Assembly: GCA_003290465.1 (NCBI GenBank)
Contig: CP030759.1
Span: 2,306,572 to 2,370,571, forward strand
Direction: 5' to 3'
DNA from: Candidatus Sumerlaea chitinivorans
GTDB taxonomy: Bacteria > Sumerlaeota > Sumerlaeia > Sumerlaeales > Sumerlaeaceae
Length of the DNA stretch: 64,000 nucleotides
In this document: in pieces, positions 27,942-38,272 of the stretch
Numbering within the stretch: position 1 is the stretch's first letter
How the letters are laid out: each line of letters opens with the position of its first letter
Translations under genes and position numbers: made by a program
Notes under the pieces: generated by a model
What the model was told of the DNA's origin: nothing
Databases searched by the model: none
Seen by the model: the letters and a program-made list of their open reading frames with translations, nothing else

Positions 27942-28907
27942 TTAAGCTTTTGCGCTTCGACGTGCGTGCGAGCTTCTCGATCCTCCGGCCCGTCCTGCCA
28001 CGCGACTCAGGGCCTCGGCGTAGCCGAGGTTTGGCTGCGACGCTTGGAGCGCCCGGGCTTGCTCGTGGAGCTCCACGCTCAGCGGATCCACCTGTTCGCC
28101 GAAACTTAACACCGGCGACGATGCAACCGTCCCGGCGAAGGACGCGAGCTCGCCCTCGACGGGCTGCTCCAGCTCGCCACACGTCAGATAATGCTCAAAC
28201 CACTCCTCCACCCCGATCTCATGCCCACGGTACGAGATGGTGGCGTCAGGTTCGAGTGCGTCCACAAACGCCAGCAGCAGTTGCGCTCCCTCGGGCGAAA
28301 TGCGCTTGCTCCCCTTCGGAACACGCGCCAAGACCACCTCGAGGCTTTTCCGTCGCAACGCACGACGCAGCTGGGTGACTTGTTGCTCGAGATCCGCGCG
28401 ACCGTTATTGTCGTCAGGCGCACTTGCCCCACTTTCGGCGTCCTCAAAACACACAATCTCTGCCTGCTCATCGAATACGACATCGCGCAGACCTTTCACC
28501 TCGGGACTCGCAGCGCCCAAAAGGGTGACAGCTCGCAGGTACGGTCGGCCCGTGGGTGCGAATTTACGGATCAGCTCCACGCTACGCTTCTTGTAGGCGC
28601 CTTGGCGCACTAACTCACGGACGACCTCCGGAACACCCGAAAGTGTGGCGACGAGACGATCGCCAACTCTGCGCAGACGCGTGACCCAGCCGAACGCCGG
28701 ACCACTCCGCGCGTGGTCAAAAGTGAGGGGCGCTTCCAGAACGTCGGGCGAATAGTCGTTTGCCAAGACCTCGAGATCCTCTTCGGTCCAACGCCCCTTC
28801 GCCCCGTAATCGCCCGATCGGAACACTTCCATCTCAAGCTCGCCCTGCGCCCCCGCGGGAACCGGGCCCACCGCGCAAGGGGGGACCTGCGTTTTGTCCT
28901 TTGCCAT
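27942..28907 (-). CDS. Phage head maturation protease/scaffold, Mu gpI-type
   Basis: 321 residues from the ATG at 28907, with GGAGG six bases upstream; an upstream in-frame TTG at 29015 has no ribosome site. The N-terminal half has TFDHARSGPAFGWVTRL and YKKRSVELIRKF followed by YLRAVTLLGAASPEVKGL, the block order of Mu-like gpI proteases, with candidate catalytic His and Ser. The C-terminal half is a Glu/Gln-rich helical region with a coiled coil (about 170-200), which in Mu-type proteins is the scaffold. The protein would shape the procapsid and then digest itself. It follows the portal gene, from which it is separated by a 183-base gap. Confidence 0.78.
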   Translation of the reverse strand: MAKDKTQVPPCAVGPVPAGAQGELEMEVFRSGDYGAKGRWTEEDLEVLANDYSPDVLEAPLTFDHARSGPAFGWVTRLRRVGDRLVATLSGVPEVVRELVRQGAYKKRSVELIRKFAPTGRPYLRAVTLLGAASPEVKGLRDVVFDEQAEIVCFEDAESGASAPDDNNGRADLEQQVTQLRRALRRKSLEVVLARVPKGSKRISPEGAQLLLAFVDALEPDATISYRGHEIGVEEWFEHYLTCGELEQPVEGELASFAGTVASSPVLSFGEQVDPLSVELHEQARALQASQPNLGYAEALSRVAGRAGGSRSSHARRSAKA

Positions 28908-29008
28908 AAGCTTCCTCCAATTTGTTGGCTTTCGTTGGATAGACGGTTTGGCTTGCGGAGAGAGAGGATAGAACCCGTGCAGCCACTCTTGCTCCGCCTT
29001 GTGTGATG

Positions 29009-29022
29009 AGAACAAATGTTCT
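29009..29022. promoter_or_regulatory. GAAC-N4-GTTC palindrome, SOS-box-like
   Basis: AGAACAAATGTTCT is a 6+2+6 inverted repeat that contains GAAC-N4-GTTC, the core of the LexA box of many bacteria. It lies in the gap between portal and protease genes. A close relative is at 33656-33671. LexA binding is inference. Confidence 0.4.
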
Positions 29023-29031
29023 AATGCGCTG

Positions 29032-29046
29032 CTACGTTTTGTGCAT
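29032..29046 (-). other. Four-codon frame with a near-perfect ribosome site
   Basis: Read on the minus strand, TAGGAGGTGAGCA precedes ATG-CAC-AAA-ACG-TAG. This excellent Shine-Dalgarno site begins a frame of only four codons. It may be a leader peptide or the remnant start of a lost gene between portal and protease. Confidence 0.35.
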
Positions 29047-29090
29047 TGCTCACCTCCTAAATCCTTGTTATTCGCCGCACTGAGGTTGGA

Positions 29091-30674
29091 TTAGTGCGGT
29101 AACTGATCCTTGTGCGCCTCGAGGGCGTCCACGAGCGGCTCCTTCTGGGCGGCTGCGTCCGCTTCCGTGCCCCCTGCCGGTCCCTGCCGCACGGGTGGCC
29201 GGTTGCCCCACGCAACCGGCGGCAGACCCAGCGCCGCGCGCACCTCATTCACCGTCAGCACCCCATACTGCAGGTGATATTGGTAAAGGTTGGCGTCGTC
29301 GTACTTGAGCACCCGGCTTACCGCGCTCGGCGCAGGCCTGCGATACTTGGCGTAGAAATAGTCGGTCTCGAGTGGCACGCCCAACTGAATGAGGCCCCGG
29401 TCGAGCTCGAGCTCGGCCTTGTAGTCCTGCGGCTGCTCGCAGTCGAACACGAGCTCGGGCGCGGCCACGTGGACCCCAAAGTTGAAGTCCACCAGCCAGC
29501 GGATGAGCTGATGCGTGAGCGCGTCGCCGAGCGCTCGCGCGTCCGCGGCCAAGTAGTCGTAGCGCACGGCCTCGTGCACCCGCCCCAGCGCAAGGCTTCC
29601 CGAGCGGCGCCCCTCGCTGGTGGTCAGCGTCTGGCCAAGCACGAGCTTCGAGATCTCGTCGTTGCACCAGTCGGCGAATTCGCGGTAGGTGCCCGCCGCA
29701 CCCGAGCGGTGCGCTTCGAGCAGCTCCATGCTCACACTCTCGGGAATGACGACCCCCAAATCGCTTTGCAGCTGCGCCACAACCTCGTTGAGGCGCTGAA
29801 TCTCCTCGGGTGTAGTCCCTGCGCCGTAGCGCGCGACGGCAGTTGGCGCCCCAAACTTCTCGTTGTACAGCGACCAAAACCGCAGATTGTTCTTCTTGAA
29901 CCAGTAGTACCAGTAGGCCTTGGCGCAGAGAGCGCTGCCATAGGGCGCGGCTGGGTGTGGCTGAAAAACGAAAATAAGGAACTTGCGGGGCGGGAGTGCG
30001 ACGGGACGCCCCCAAGGCGCGCTCCATTCGCCGGGCCGCGCCAAAAGTGCGGGGGTGCGGCCATGACCCAAGTCCCCTTGGGTTGCCGGCATCGCGCTCT
30101 GCGGCTCTGGGTCGAGCAAAAACCACTGCCCCACATCATCTTGGGCAAAGTAGCCCGGCCACCGCGGCGCAAGGCGCTCCACGCGAACGCGATTTTCTTG
30201 CTCCTCCCTCCGCCAGATGATCTCAAGGACGGCGAACCCTTTTCCGAAGGCGTCGAGCAGATGTAGGATCGCCTCGTGGAAGTTCGGAATTTCGCAAAGA
30301 GTCTCCTCGAGGAATTGAGCGACTTCTTGCCGGTGTTCGGCACGGGTGTGCGGTCCCGCCGTGCCTCCCGCCATCGCGTGTGAAGCGGCATGCTGAGGGC
30401 GCGGGGCACGGCCGCCGACTTGAACCTTGCTCGCGCCGCCTTCCCTCCAGACCACGCGCCATGGACAAGCCGCGAGGGCGTTGCGGCGGGTCTGGAGTGT
30501 GGCGAACAAGTGCGCGTCCTTCTCCTCCATCTCCTGAAACAGCCCGTAGATACCGCCGGGCATCCGCCAACGAACCTCCGCATCCAGCACATAGCTGAGG
30601 CTCGCGTCCGCCGTGGTTGCCCGGGCTGCCACACGGGCAATTTCGTGCTCAATGGGGTTAGGGCGCTTAGTCAC
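29091..30674 (-). CDS. Phage portal protein, DUF935 (Mu gp29-type)
   Basis: 527 residues from the GTG at 30674, with AAGGAG upstream; the frame is open for another 73 codons without a good start. The sequence has the DUF935 hallmarks: YGLFQEMEEKDAHLFATLQTR near residue 40, FKKNNLRFWSLYNEKFGAP and AVARYGAG in the middle, then ISKLVLGQTLTTSEGRRSGSLALGRVH and the helix with ALTHQLIRWLVDFNFG. Portal proteins form the dodecameric ring at one capsid vertex through which DNA passes. The frame is intact. In Mu-like phages the genes upstream are terminase subunits; here none is visible in the next 650 bases, where the strand changes context. Confidence 0.85.
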   Translation of the reverse strand: MTKRPNPIEHEIARVAARATTADASLSYVLDAEVRWRMPGGIYGLFQEMEEKDAHLFATLQTRRNALAACPWRVVWREGGASKVQVGGRAPRPQHAASHAMAGGTAGPHTRAEHRQEVAQFLEETLCEIPNFHEAILHLLDAFGKGFAVLEIIWRREEQENRVRVERLAPRWPGYFAQDDVGQWFLLDPEPQSAMPATQGDLGHGRTPALLARPGEWSAPWGRPVALPPRKFLIFVFQPHPAAPYGSALCAKAYWYYWFKKNNLRFWSLYNEKFGAPTAVARYGAGTTPEEIQRLNEVVAQLQSDLGVVIPESVSMELLEAHRSGAAGTYREFADWCNDEISKLVLGQTLTTSEGRRSGSLALGRVHEAVRYDYLAADARALGDALTHQLIRWLVDFNFGVHVAAPELVFDCEQPQDYKAELELDRGLIQLGVPLETDYFYAKYRRPAPSAVSRVLKYDDANLYQYHLQYGVLTVNEVRAALGLPPVAWGNRPPVRQGPAGGTEADAAAQKEPLVDALEAHKDQLPH

Positions 30675-31322
30675 GTCGTCGCTCTCCTTTGCCTCGCGCA
30701 ATTTCGCGAATCGTCCGTGGGATTCCCACCTCGCGCGACCGAAACCGACTCTCCCGCAAAACCGCCTCAATTGACAATTCCCCCCCTGCCCCTTCGCACC
30801 CCTACGAGGACCATAATCTGCGAGGGCGCATTGAGGGGGGGCGGCTTTTGGAACAGGAGGGAGGGACCCAGCAAAAGAGCCGATGAATGGCACGTTTTCG
30901 ATCGCGGCACGAAAGGGCCTGCGCGCGTGGCGTTTTCAAAAGTCTCGCTGTTCACAAACTACATCGCGGTACTACTGTGATGGAAGGAAGCCAAGGCTCG
31001 ATGGAGCGCGAACAGCTTCTGCGGTATCGAGGGACAATCGAGATACCCCACGCCCCAACTCGATGGCGCATCACGTTGAAAGTGGAAAAACAACGTCCGC
31101 GTAGCCCAAAGCGCGCCGAAATCTCACGCGCGCTCATAGCTCGTGAGGCGACCGCTCTCGCTGCTACATTCGCTAGCCGGCCAGAAAAATCGGACACACG
31201 GACCCCTTTTATGCGAAGTCGTGCTTCCCTTCGCAGCGCCTCCATGCCATAAGGAATCATCGGGGAGGGATGATTCGCGACAACACTTCCCGCCTCTCCC
31301 GTGAATTCTCAGAATGATTCTG
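30675..31322. other. Gap upstream of the portal gene
   Basis: 648 bases without a convincing gene. A 90-residue basic frame on the plus strand (from about 30979) has no similarity I recognise. A perfect 8-bp stem with a 7-base loop is at 31254-31276 (GAATCATC and its complement), without a T-run. No terminase-like, integrase-like or att-like sequence is visible. Confidence 0.5.
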
Positions 31323-31775
31323 TTAGCGGGGAGAAGCGAAATGCACCCAGCGCGGCTCGATGTCGCGATCGCTGTAGACGCAGCTCACTCCCGCGCGCTC
31401 GCGTACCAGCGTCTCGACCTCGGCTGCGGTCGCGTTCTTCACGTCCAACGTGATCGTGGTCTCGGCGACATCGTCGTCGGCCGCGTACTCGACGCCAAGC
31501 TGCCGGGTGAGCTCTACCGCCAACTCGCGCAGCGTTGTGGTCGTCGTCAGCGTCACCCGCCGCTCCGGCTCGGGAGTGAGGGTCGGCGCTGGAGTCGGTG
31601 TCGCCTTTTTCCCGCTAACCTGTGGCGGAGCGGCATTCGCCACGCGGGTCTGGTCAGGAGCAGCTTTCGGGCTTTCTTTATCCGCCGAGCCCTTCGGGCT
31701 TTCGCCGCATCCACTCACCACACAGAGCCCCACGGCTAACAACCCAATCGAAGAAATCTGTACCCACCGTCGCAT
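31323..31775 (-). CDS. Small lipoprotein with STN-like domain
   Basis: 150 residues. The signal peptide ends in LCVVSGC, a lipobox. A Pro/Thr-rich linker (about 25-72) leads to a 75-residue domain with RVTLTTTTTLRELAVELTRQLGVEYAADDDV and TTITLDVKNATAAEVETLV. This is the beta-alpha-beta pattern of the secretin/TonB short N-terminal (STN) domain, which binds partners in secretion or TonB systems. No secretin or TonB gene is in the window. Transcribed alone toward the beta-propeller-like gene downstream. Confidence 0.7.
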   Translation of the reverse strand: MRRWVQISSIGLLAVGLCVVSGCGESPKGSADKESPKAAPDQTRVANAAPPQVSGKKATPTPAPTLTPEPERRVTLTTTTTLRELAVELTRQLGVEYAADDDVAETTITLDVKNATAAEVETLVRERAGVSCVYSDRDIEPRWVHFASPR

Positions 31776-32026
31776 CCTACCTCACAAACCTCCCTCTTTC
31801 TTAATTTCCTACGAGAATGCTCTCAAAGGTCATACCCTTTTGCACCCACCTTCTATTTGGTGTTCCTGAAGATCACGTCCTTAATGCATGGCAGGGTGTT
31901 TATCCCCACACAAGCACAAACGGAAAACCGCCTTCCGTGTGGCGGCACGGAAAGCGGCGTCGATTCCTTACGAAACCCGATCGCAGCTCAGGCTTTCGGG
32001 TTTACGCTGCCGCGTAGCGCGAAGAA

Positions 32027-33544
32027 CTACTCTACGCTCAGACGCGACATACCCACTGGCAACAGGTTGGCATTCCAGGTCTGTGGGGTAGCATTGATGG
32101 CTTCACCCTGATCTGGGAATGCATCGCGGATGATCCACCGGCCTGGGTAGCTCGATCCTTGCGCATTACCAGTCGTGAAATACAGATACTGACCATCCCA
32201 CGCAAGGTCAATGCCAGCGCCTTGGTTGTTAACAGGAAGAACCCGGCCCGGCCACGCTGAGGTACCATCGGCCTTTAGGCGCCAGACGGCACCCGTCGTG
32301 CGGACAAAGACGTCGGAGTTCACGTCGCCCTTGTTTGCCAGCACCAACCCATAGAATGCGTTGCCCCATGGGCCATTCGAGGTGGCAGACGTCACAGTAC
32401 CAATAGTCCCCAACAGCGTCAGGTTGGCATGGTTGCCCCCAACATTGAGCATCGTCCAAGTGAAGACATTCTGGTCGGTCCAGAAGTTCTTCAGGAAGAT
32501 CTGGTTGCGGACGTAGCCGGCACCGTTCCAGTCGAGGCGCAGAATCCCAACCCCGCCATTTTCGCATCCGACGTAAACCACGGGAGCGTGTGGTGCACCA
32601 TTGTCAACGGCAGCCACCGCCGAGGGACCAATCAGACCGAAGACCGCTCCACCGTTACCACTGTGCAACGCAACATTGGTAATACTCGGAGTGGAGTCAC
32701 AGCGCCTCAGCAGGTTGTTGCCGTTCACGGGCAAGTAGAAGATCGAGCTTGCGCCCGTTCCAATCCGGTCACCGGAGCGGATGAATCCAGCACCTGTAAT
32801 AAAATTCGAAATAAGTGCGCCCGAACTATCGAAACGGTAGACACAGCCAGCGGAGGCGAACCCAGGCGGATTGTACCGGCTTGCCACAAAATACGAGCCG
32901 TCCGGATCCCCAAAGATGTCATACGGCTCATTTGATGTGGTGTTATTCACAACCGAGCCATACGCATAGGTTGCGATATTCGAACCATCGTTGGCATTGA
33001 AAATGTGGACGAGCTTATTGCTCGCAATGTTCATCTGGTTTCCTATGTCGCCCGCAAAAATCCGCCCGTTGTTCGCATCCAGTGCTTGGTAACGCCCAAT
33101 CGGCAGACCACCATTATTACCAATGATGTAATCCGCATTCCACAGTGCCTGGTTCATCGCGGTCACGCGAATGATGACCTCAGAACCATCCGGAATCACG
33201 CCCGCTGGGGTCACCCCAACATTCGCGTTCGCACCAACTCCATTGATCAGGTTGGGATTGCGGATGAGGGCGTTCGAGCCGTTCCAGCGAAACTCGTTGA
33301 GCCCGGCGACCATATTGCCGCGAATCGTTTGCACGATTTCACCGGCGTTATATCCCGGAACGTTGTGCGCTATGATGTACACAACGGCGTACCCCGCTTG
33401 ATCCGAGGTGAATTTGATTTTCGCACCCTGACCGTCAACCATTGTTCCAAGGGCCAGCTCGGGTGCGGACAAATTAATTGCACCAAAACTCGCGGACGCC
33501 GCAGCCGCCACTGCCGCTACCGCAAGAAGGTTCCTAAATCTCAT
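32027..33544 (-). CDS. Secreted beta-propeller-like surface protein
   Basis: 505 residues with a clear signal peptide (LLAVAAVAAAASASFG, cleavage near residue 21). Residues about 25-130 resemble an immunoglobulin-like FlgD-type domain (FTSDQAGYAVVYI, LNEFRWNGSNA). The rest has repeated strands with G/D-rich turns (DIFGDPDGSYFVASRY, IDLAWDGQYLYFTTGNAQ), suggesting a beta-propeller. No catalytic motif is seen. The GGAGG site lies nine bases upstream of the ATG. The leader contains an 18-bp hairpin and a palindromic motif. Confidence 0.7.
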   Translation of the reverse strand: MRFRNLLAVAAVAAAASASFGAINLSAPELALGTMVDGQGAKIKFTSDQAGYAVVYIIAHNVPGYNAGEIVQTIRGNMVAGLNEFRWNGSNALIRNPNLINGVGANANVGVTPAGVIPDGSEVIIRVTAMNQALWNADYIIGNNGGLPIGRYQALDANNGRIFAGDIGNQMNIASNKLVHIFNANDGSNIATYAYGSVVNNTTSNEPYDIFGDPDGSYFVASRYNPPGFASAGCVYRFDSSGALISNFITGAGFIRSGDRIGTGASSIFYLPVNGNNLLRRCDSTPSITNVALHSGNGGAVFGLIGPSAVAAVDNGAPHAPVVYVGCENGGVGILRLDWNGAGYVRNQIFLKNFWTDQNVFTWTMLNVGGNHANLTLLGTIGTVTSATSNGPWGNAFYGLVLANKGDVNSDVFVRTTGAVWRLKADGTSAWPGRVLPVNNQGAGIDLAWDGQYLYFTTGNAQGSSYPGRWIIRDAFPDQGEAINATPQTWNANLLPVGMSRLSVE

Positions 33545-33613
33545 GTGTGTACCCTCCTTTCATGAGACTGCGTATAGTTTTTGCCGGAAGCTCCGAAAAT
33601 CCCACGAAAAAGC

Positions 33614-33657
33614 TTGTAGGACAAAGTCTGATTTTTGTGTCAGGTTTTGTCTTACAA
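33614..33657 (+). promoter_or_regulatory. 18-bp hairpin, fully paired as plus-strand RNA
   Basis: 33614-33631 pairs with 33640-33657 around an 8-base loop (TTTTTGTG). In plus-strand RNA all 18 positions pair, three of them as G-U; read on the minus strand those three become A-C mismatches. No T-run follows on the plus strand. Confidence 0.55.
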
Positions 33658-33671
33658 ACACATGTTCTAAT
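33656..33671. promoter_or_regulatory. Second copy of the ATTAGAACAT-N-TGTT motif
   Basis: Read on the minus strand, ATTAGAACATGTGTTT. The copy at 29009-29025 reads ATTAGAACATTTGTTCT. Both are preceded by GCGC and lie upstream of minus-strand genes. Confidence 0.35.
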
Positions 33672-34249
33672 CGCGCGTTGGCTGTGGCATAGGCTTCTCC
33701 GGCTTGCCCTGTGCAGCGTTTCCGTCCTCCCCACCGATGGTTTTGCCTGCCCCACGATGGTTCGCATCGGCATGGCCTTTGGCCGCCGACCCACCCCTCG
33801 CAGGGGGTAGAAGGCGCCCGACTCAATTCCTGCCACGAAACGACACTGGTCCGCGGTCGACCAAGCTCGCCCGCCTCCCTCTTCGCATAAGCAAATCTTC
33901 TCTTCCGCCCGTGATAACTTACGGCTTCCGGCTCAAATCCGTCCGAACCCACAGATTCTCCGACCGCTTCGGTCCGTGCAAAGTCACTGGCACAACCCAT
34001 GCTCTCTTAGGTGGGCAGCGCACTGAAGAGATGCCGGAGAGGGGTCGAAACGTGGGAATTTGCCTCTTTCGGCAAAATTGTGGCGCAAATTGCTACATAC
34101 CATTTCAAACTCCCGTCGGCGCCGCTCTGGCTGGAACGCTCACACCTTCCCACGAGGCTGCGCGGCGGGAACGAGCGGTGGCACGCTGGACTCTGAAGTT
34201 GGGGGCCAGCTCCCTACCGTTCAAAACCTCGTGTTAGGAGGAAGAACCC

Positions 34250-36823
<2,574 letters not shown>

Positions 36824-36856
36824 TACCCAACGTAAGGAGGTGACCGACTGACCGCA

Positions 36857-38239
36857 ATGAAACGCGAAATCCTCTACCGACATTTGCCGATCGTTGCGGT
36901 GGTCGGTCGCCCCAACGTGGGCAAATCCACGCTGTTCAATCGCATCACCGGCCGCCGCAAAGCCGTCGTGCTCGACACGCCGGGTGTGACGCGCGACCGC
37001 AACTACCACATTGCGGAATGGAACGGCACGCGTTTCCTCACGGTGGACACGGGCGGCTACGAGCACGAGCCGACCAGCGAGCTTTCCGCCCTCATGCGCG
37101 AGCAGACACTGCTGGCCATCGAAGAGGCCGACGCGATTATTTTGCTCTTGGATTCGCGTGAGCCGATGCACCCCACCGACGACGAGGTCATTGAGCTGCT
37201 ACGCCGCACGGCCAAGCCCGTTTTTGTCGCCGTGAACAAATGCGACAATCGCGAGCAGCGCCTCGCAGCCATCAGCGAGTTTGCGCGTTTGGGGCTGGAG
37301 CTCTATCCCATTAGCGCGCTCCACGGCCACGGCACCGGCGACTTGTTGGACGCGGTGGTGGCCTCGCTTCCCAAACGCACGGAGGAGGAGGAAGCGGCCG
37401 AGGCTGAGTTGGGCATTCGCATCGCTGTTGTGGGGCGCCCCAACGTCGGCAAGTCCACGCTGGTGAATCGTATCCTTGGCTTCGAACGCACCATCGCGAG
37501 CCCGGTTCCGGGCACGACGCGCGACGCCATCGATACGACGTTCCGCCTAAACGACAAGATTTACACGCTCATTGACACGGCGGGCATTCGCCGCCGGGGC
37601 AAGATCGAACGCGGCGCGGAGAATCTCAGCGTCCTGAGTGCACTGATGAGCCTCGAGCGTTGCGACATCGCCCTCATCCTCGTGGATGCCACTGAGGGCA
37701 TCACCGATCAGGACGCGCACGTGGCGGGCTACGCCGTGGACGCCGGCTGCGGGTGCATCATTGTCGTCAACAAGTGGGATCTTGTGGAAAAGGACGAAAC
37801 CACTGCCGGGGCGTTCGTCAAAGCCCTGCGCGCGGAGTGGGGGTTCCTGAAACATGCGCCCGTGATCCACGTCTCGGCGCTCACCGGCCAGCGCGTCGAG
37901 CGGCTCTTCCAGCTTGTGGACCGAGTGTACGCCGAATACACGAAGGAAATCGAAACAAGCACACTCAATCGCTGGCTCCAGAAGGCGATCTCGCACGTCT
38001 CGCCACCGGTACGCCAAGGTCGTCAGCTCAAACTCAAATATGTGGTTCAAACCGGCTCAAAACCCCCCACATTCACTTTCTTCGTGAACGATCCGGCCCT
38101 CGTCCATTACTCCTACGAGCGGTACTTGGCGAACCAGCTTCGGCAGGAGTTTGGCTTTGAGGGTGTCCCCGTACGCCTTCGCTTCCGCGAGAAGGCCGAA
38201 CGGGCGCGCTCAAAAAAGCCGCCGTGGGCTGAGGATTGA
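36857..38239 (+). CDS. der: Double-domain GTPase Der (EngA)
   Basis: 460 residues. Two G domains in tandem each have GRPNVGKST, DT-x-G (VDTGGYE and IDTAGIRR), and NK-x-D (VNKCDNRE and VNKWDLVE), the Der signature. A KH-like domain ends the protein. Der is needed for 50S ribosome assembly. A GGAGGTGA site lies upstream at 36836-36843. The gene follows clpB closely and may be co-transcribed; it converges on the zinc-finger/TPR gene. Confidence 0.98.
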   Translation: MKREILYRHLPIVAVVGRPNVGKSTLFNRITGRRKAVVLDTPGVTRDRNYHIAEWNGTRFLTVDTGGYEHEPTSELSALMREQTLLAIEEADAIILLLDSREPMHPTDDEVIELLRRTAKPVFVAVNKCDNREQRLAAISEFARLGLELYPISALHGHGTGDLLDAVVASLPKRTEEEEAAEAELGIRIAVVGRPNVGKSTLVNRILGFERTIASPVPGTTRDAIDTTFRLNDKIYTLIDTAGIRRRGKIERGAENLSVLSALMSLERCDIALILVDATEGITDQDAHVAGYAVDAGCGCIIVVNKWDLVEKDETTAGAFVKALRAEWGFLKHAPVIHVSALTGQRVERLFQLVDRVYAEYTKEIETSTLNRWLQKAISHVSPPVRQGRQLKLKYVVQTGSKPPTFTFFVNDPALVHYSYERYLANQLRQEFGFEGVPVRLRFREKAERARSKKPPWAED

Positions 38240-38272
38240 AGTAGAGGGTTTTGCCAACACGTTGCTTGCCTT

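Larger units (their letters stand above)
33545..34249. other. Divergent intergenic region upstream of clpB
   Basis: A 705-base gap. It holds the hairpin at 33614-33657, the AACAyATGTT-type motif at 33656-33671, and the clpB ribosome site AGGAGG at 34236-34241. I see neither a CIRCE element nor a clear heat-shock sigma factor promoter. Confidence 0.6.

Noticed and set aside
30887-31252. Small basic frame upstream of the portal gene
   Set aside because: No recognised motif, and both strands have similar open frames, so a gene is not supported. A terminase small subunit was considered, but nothing matched.
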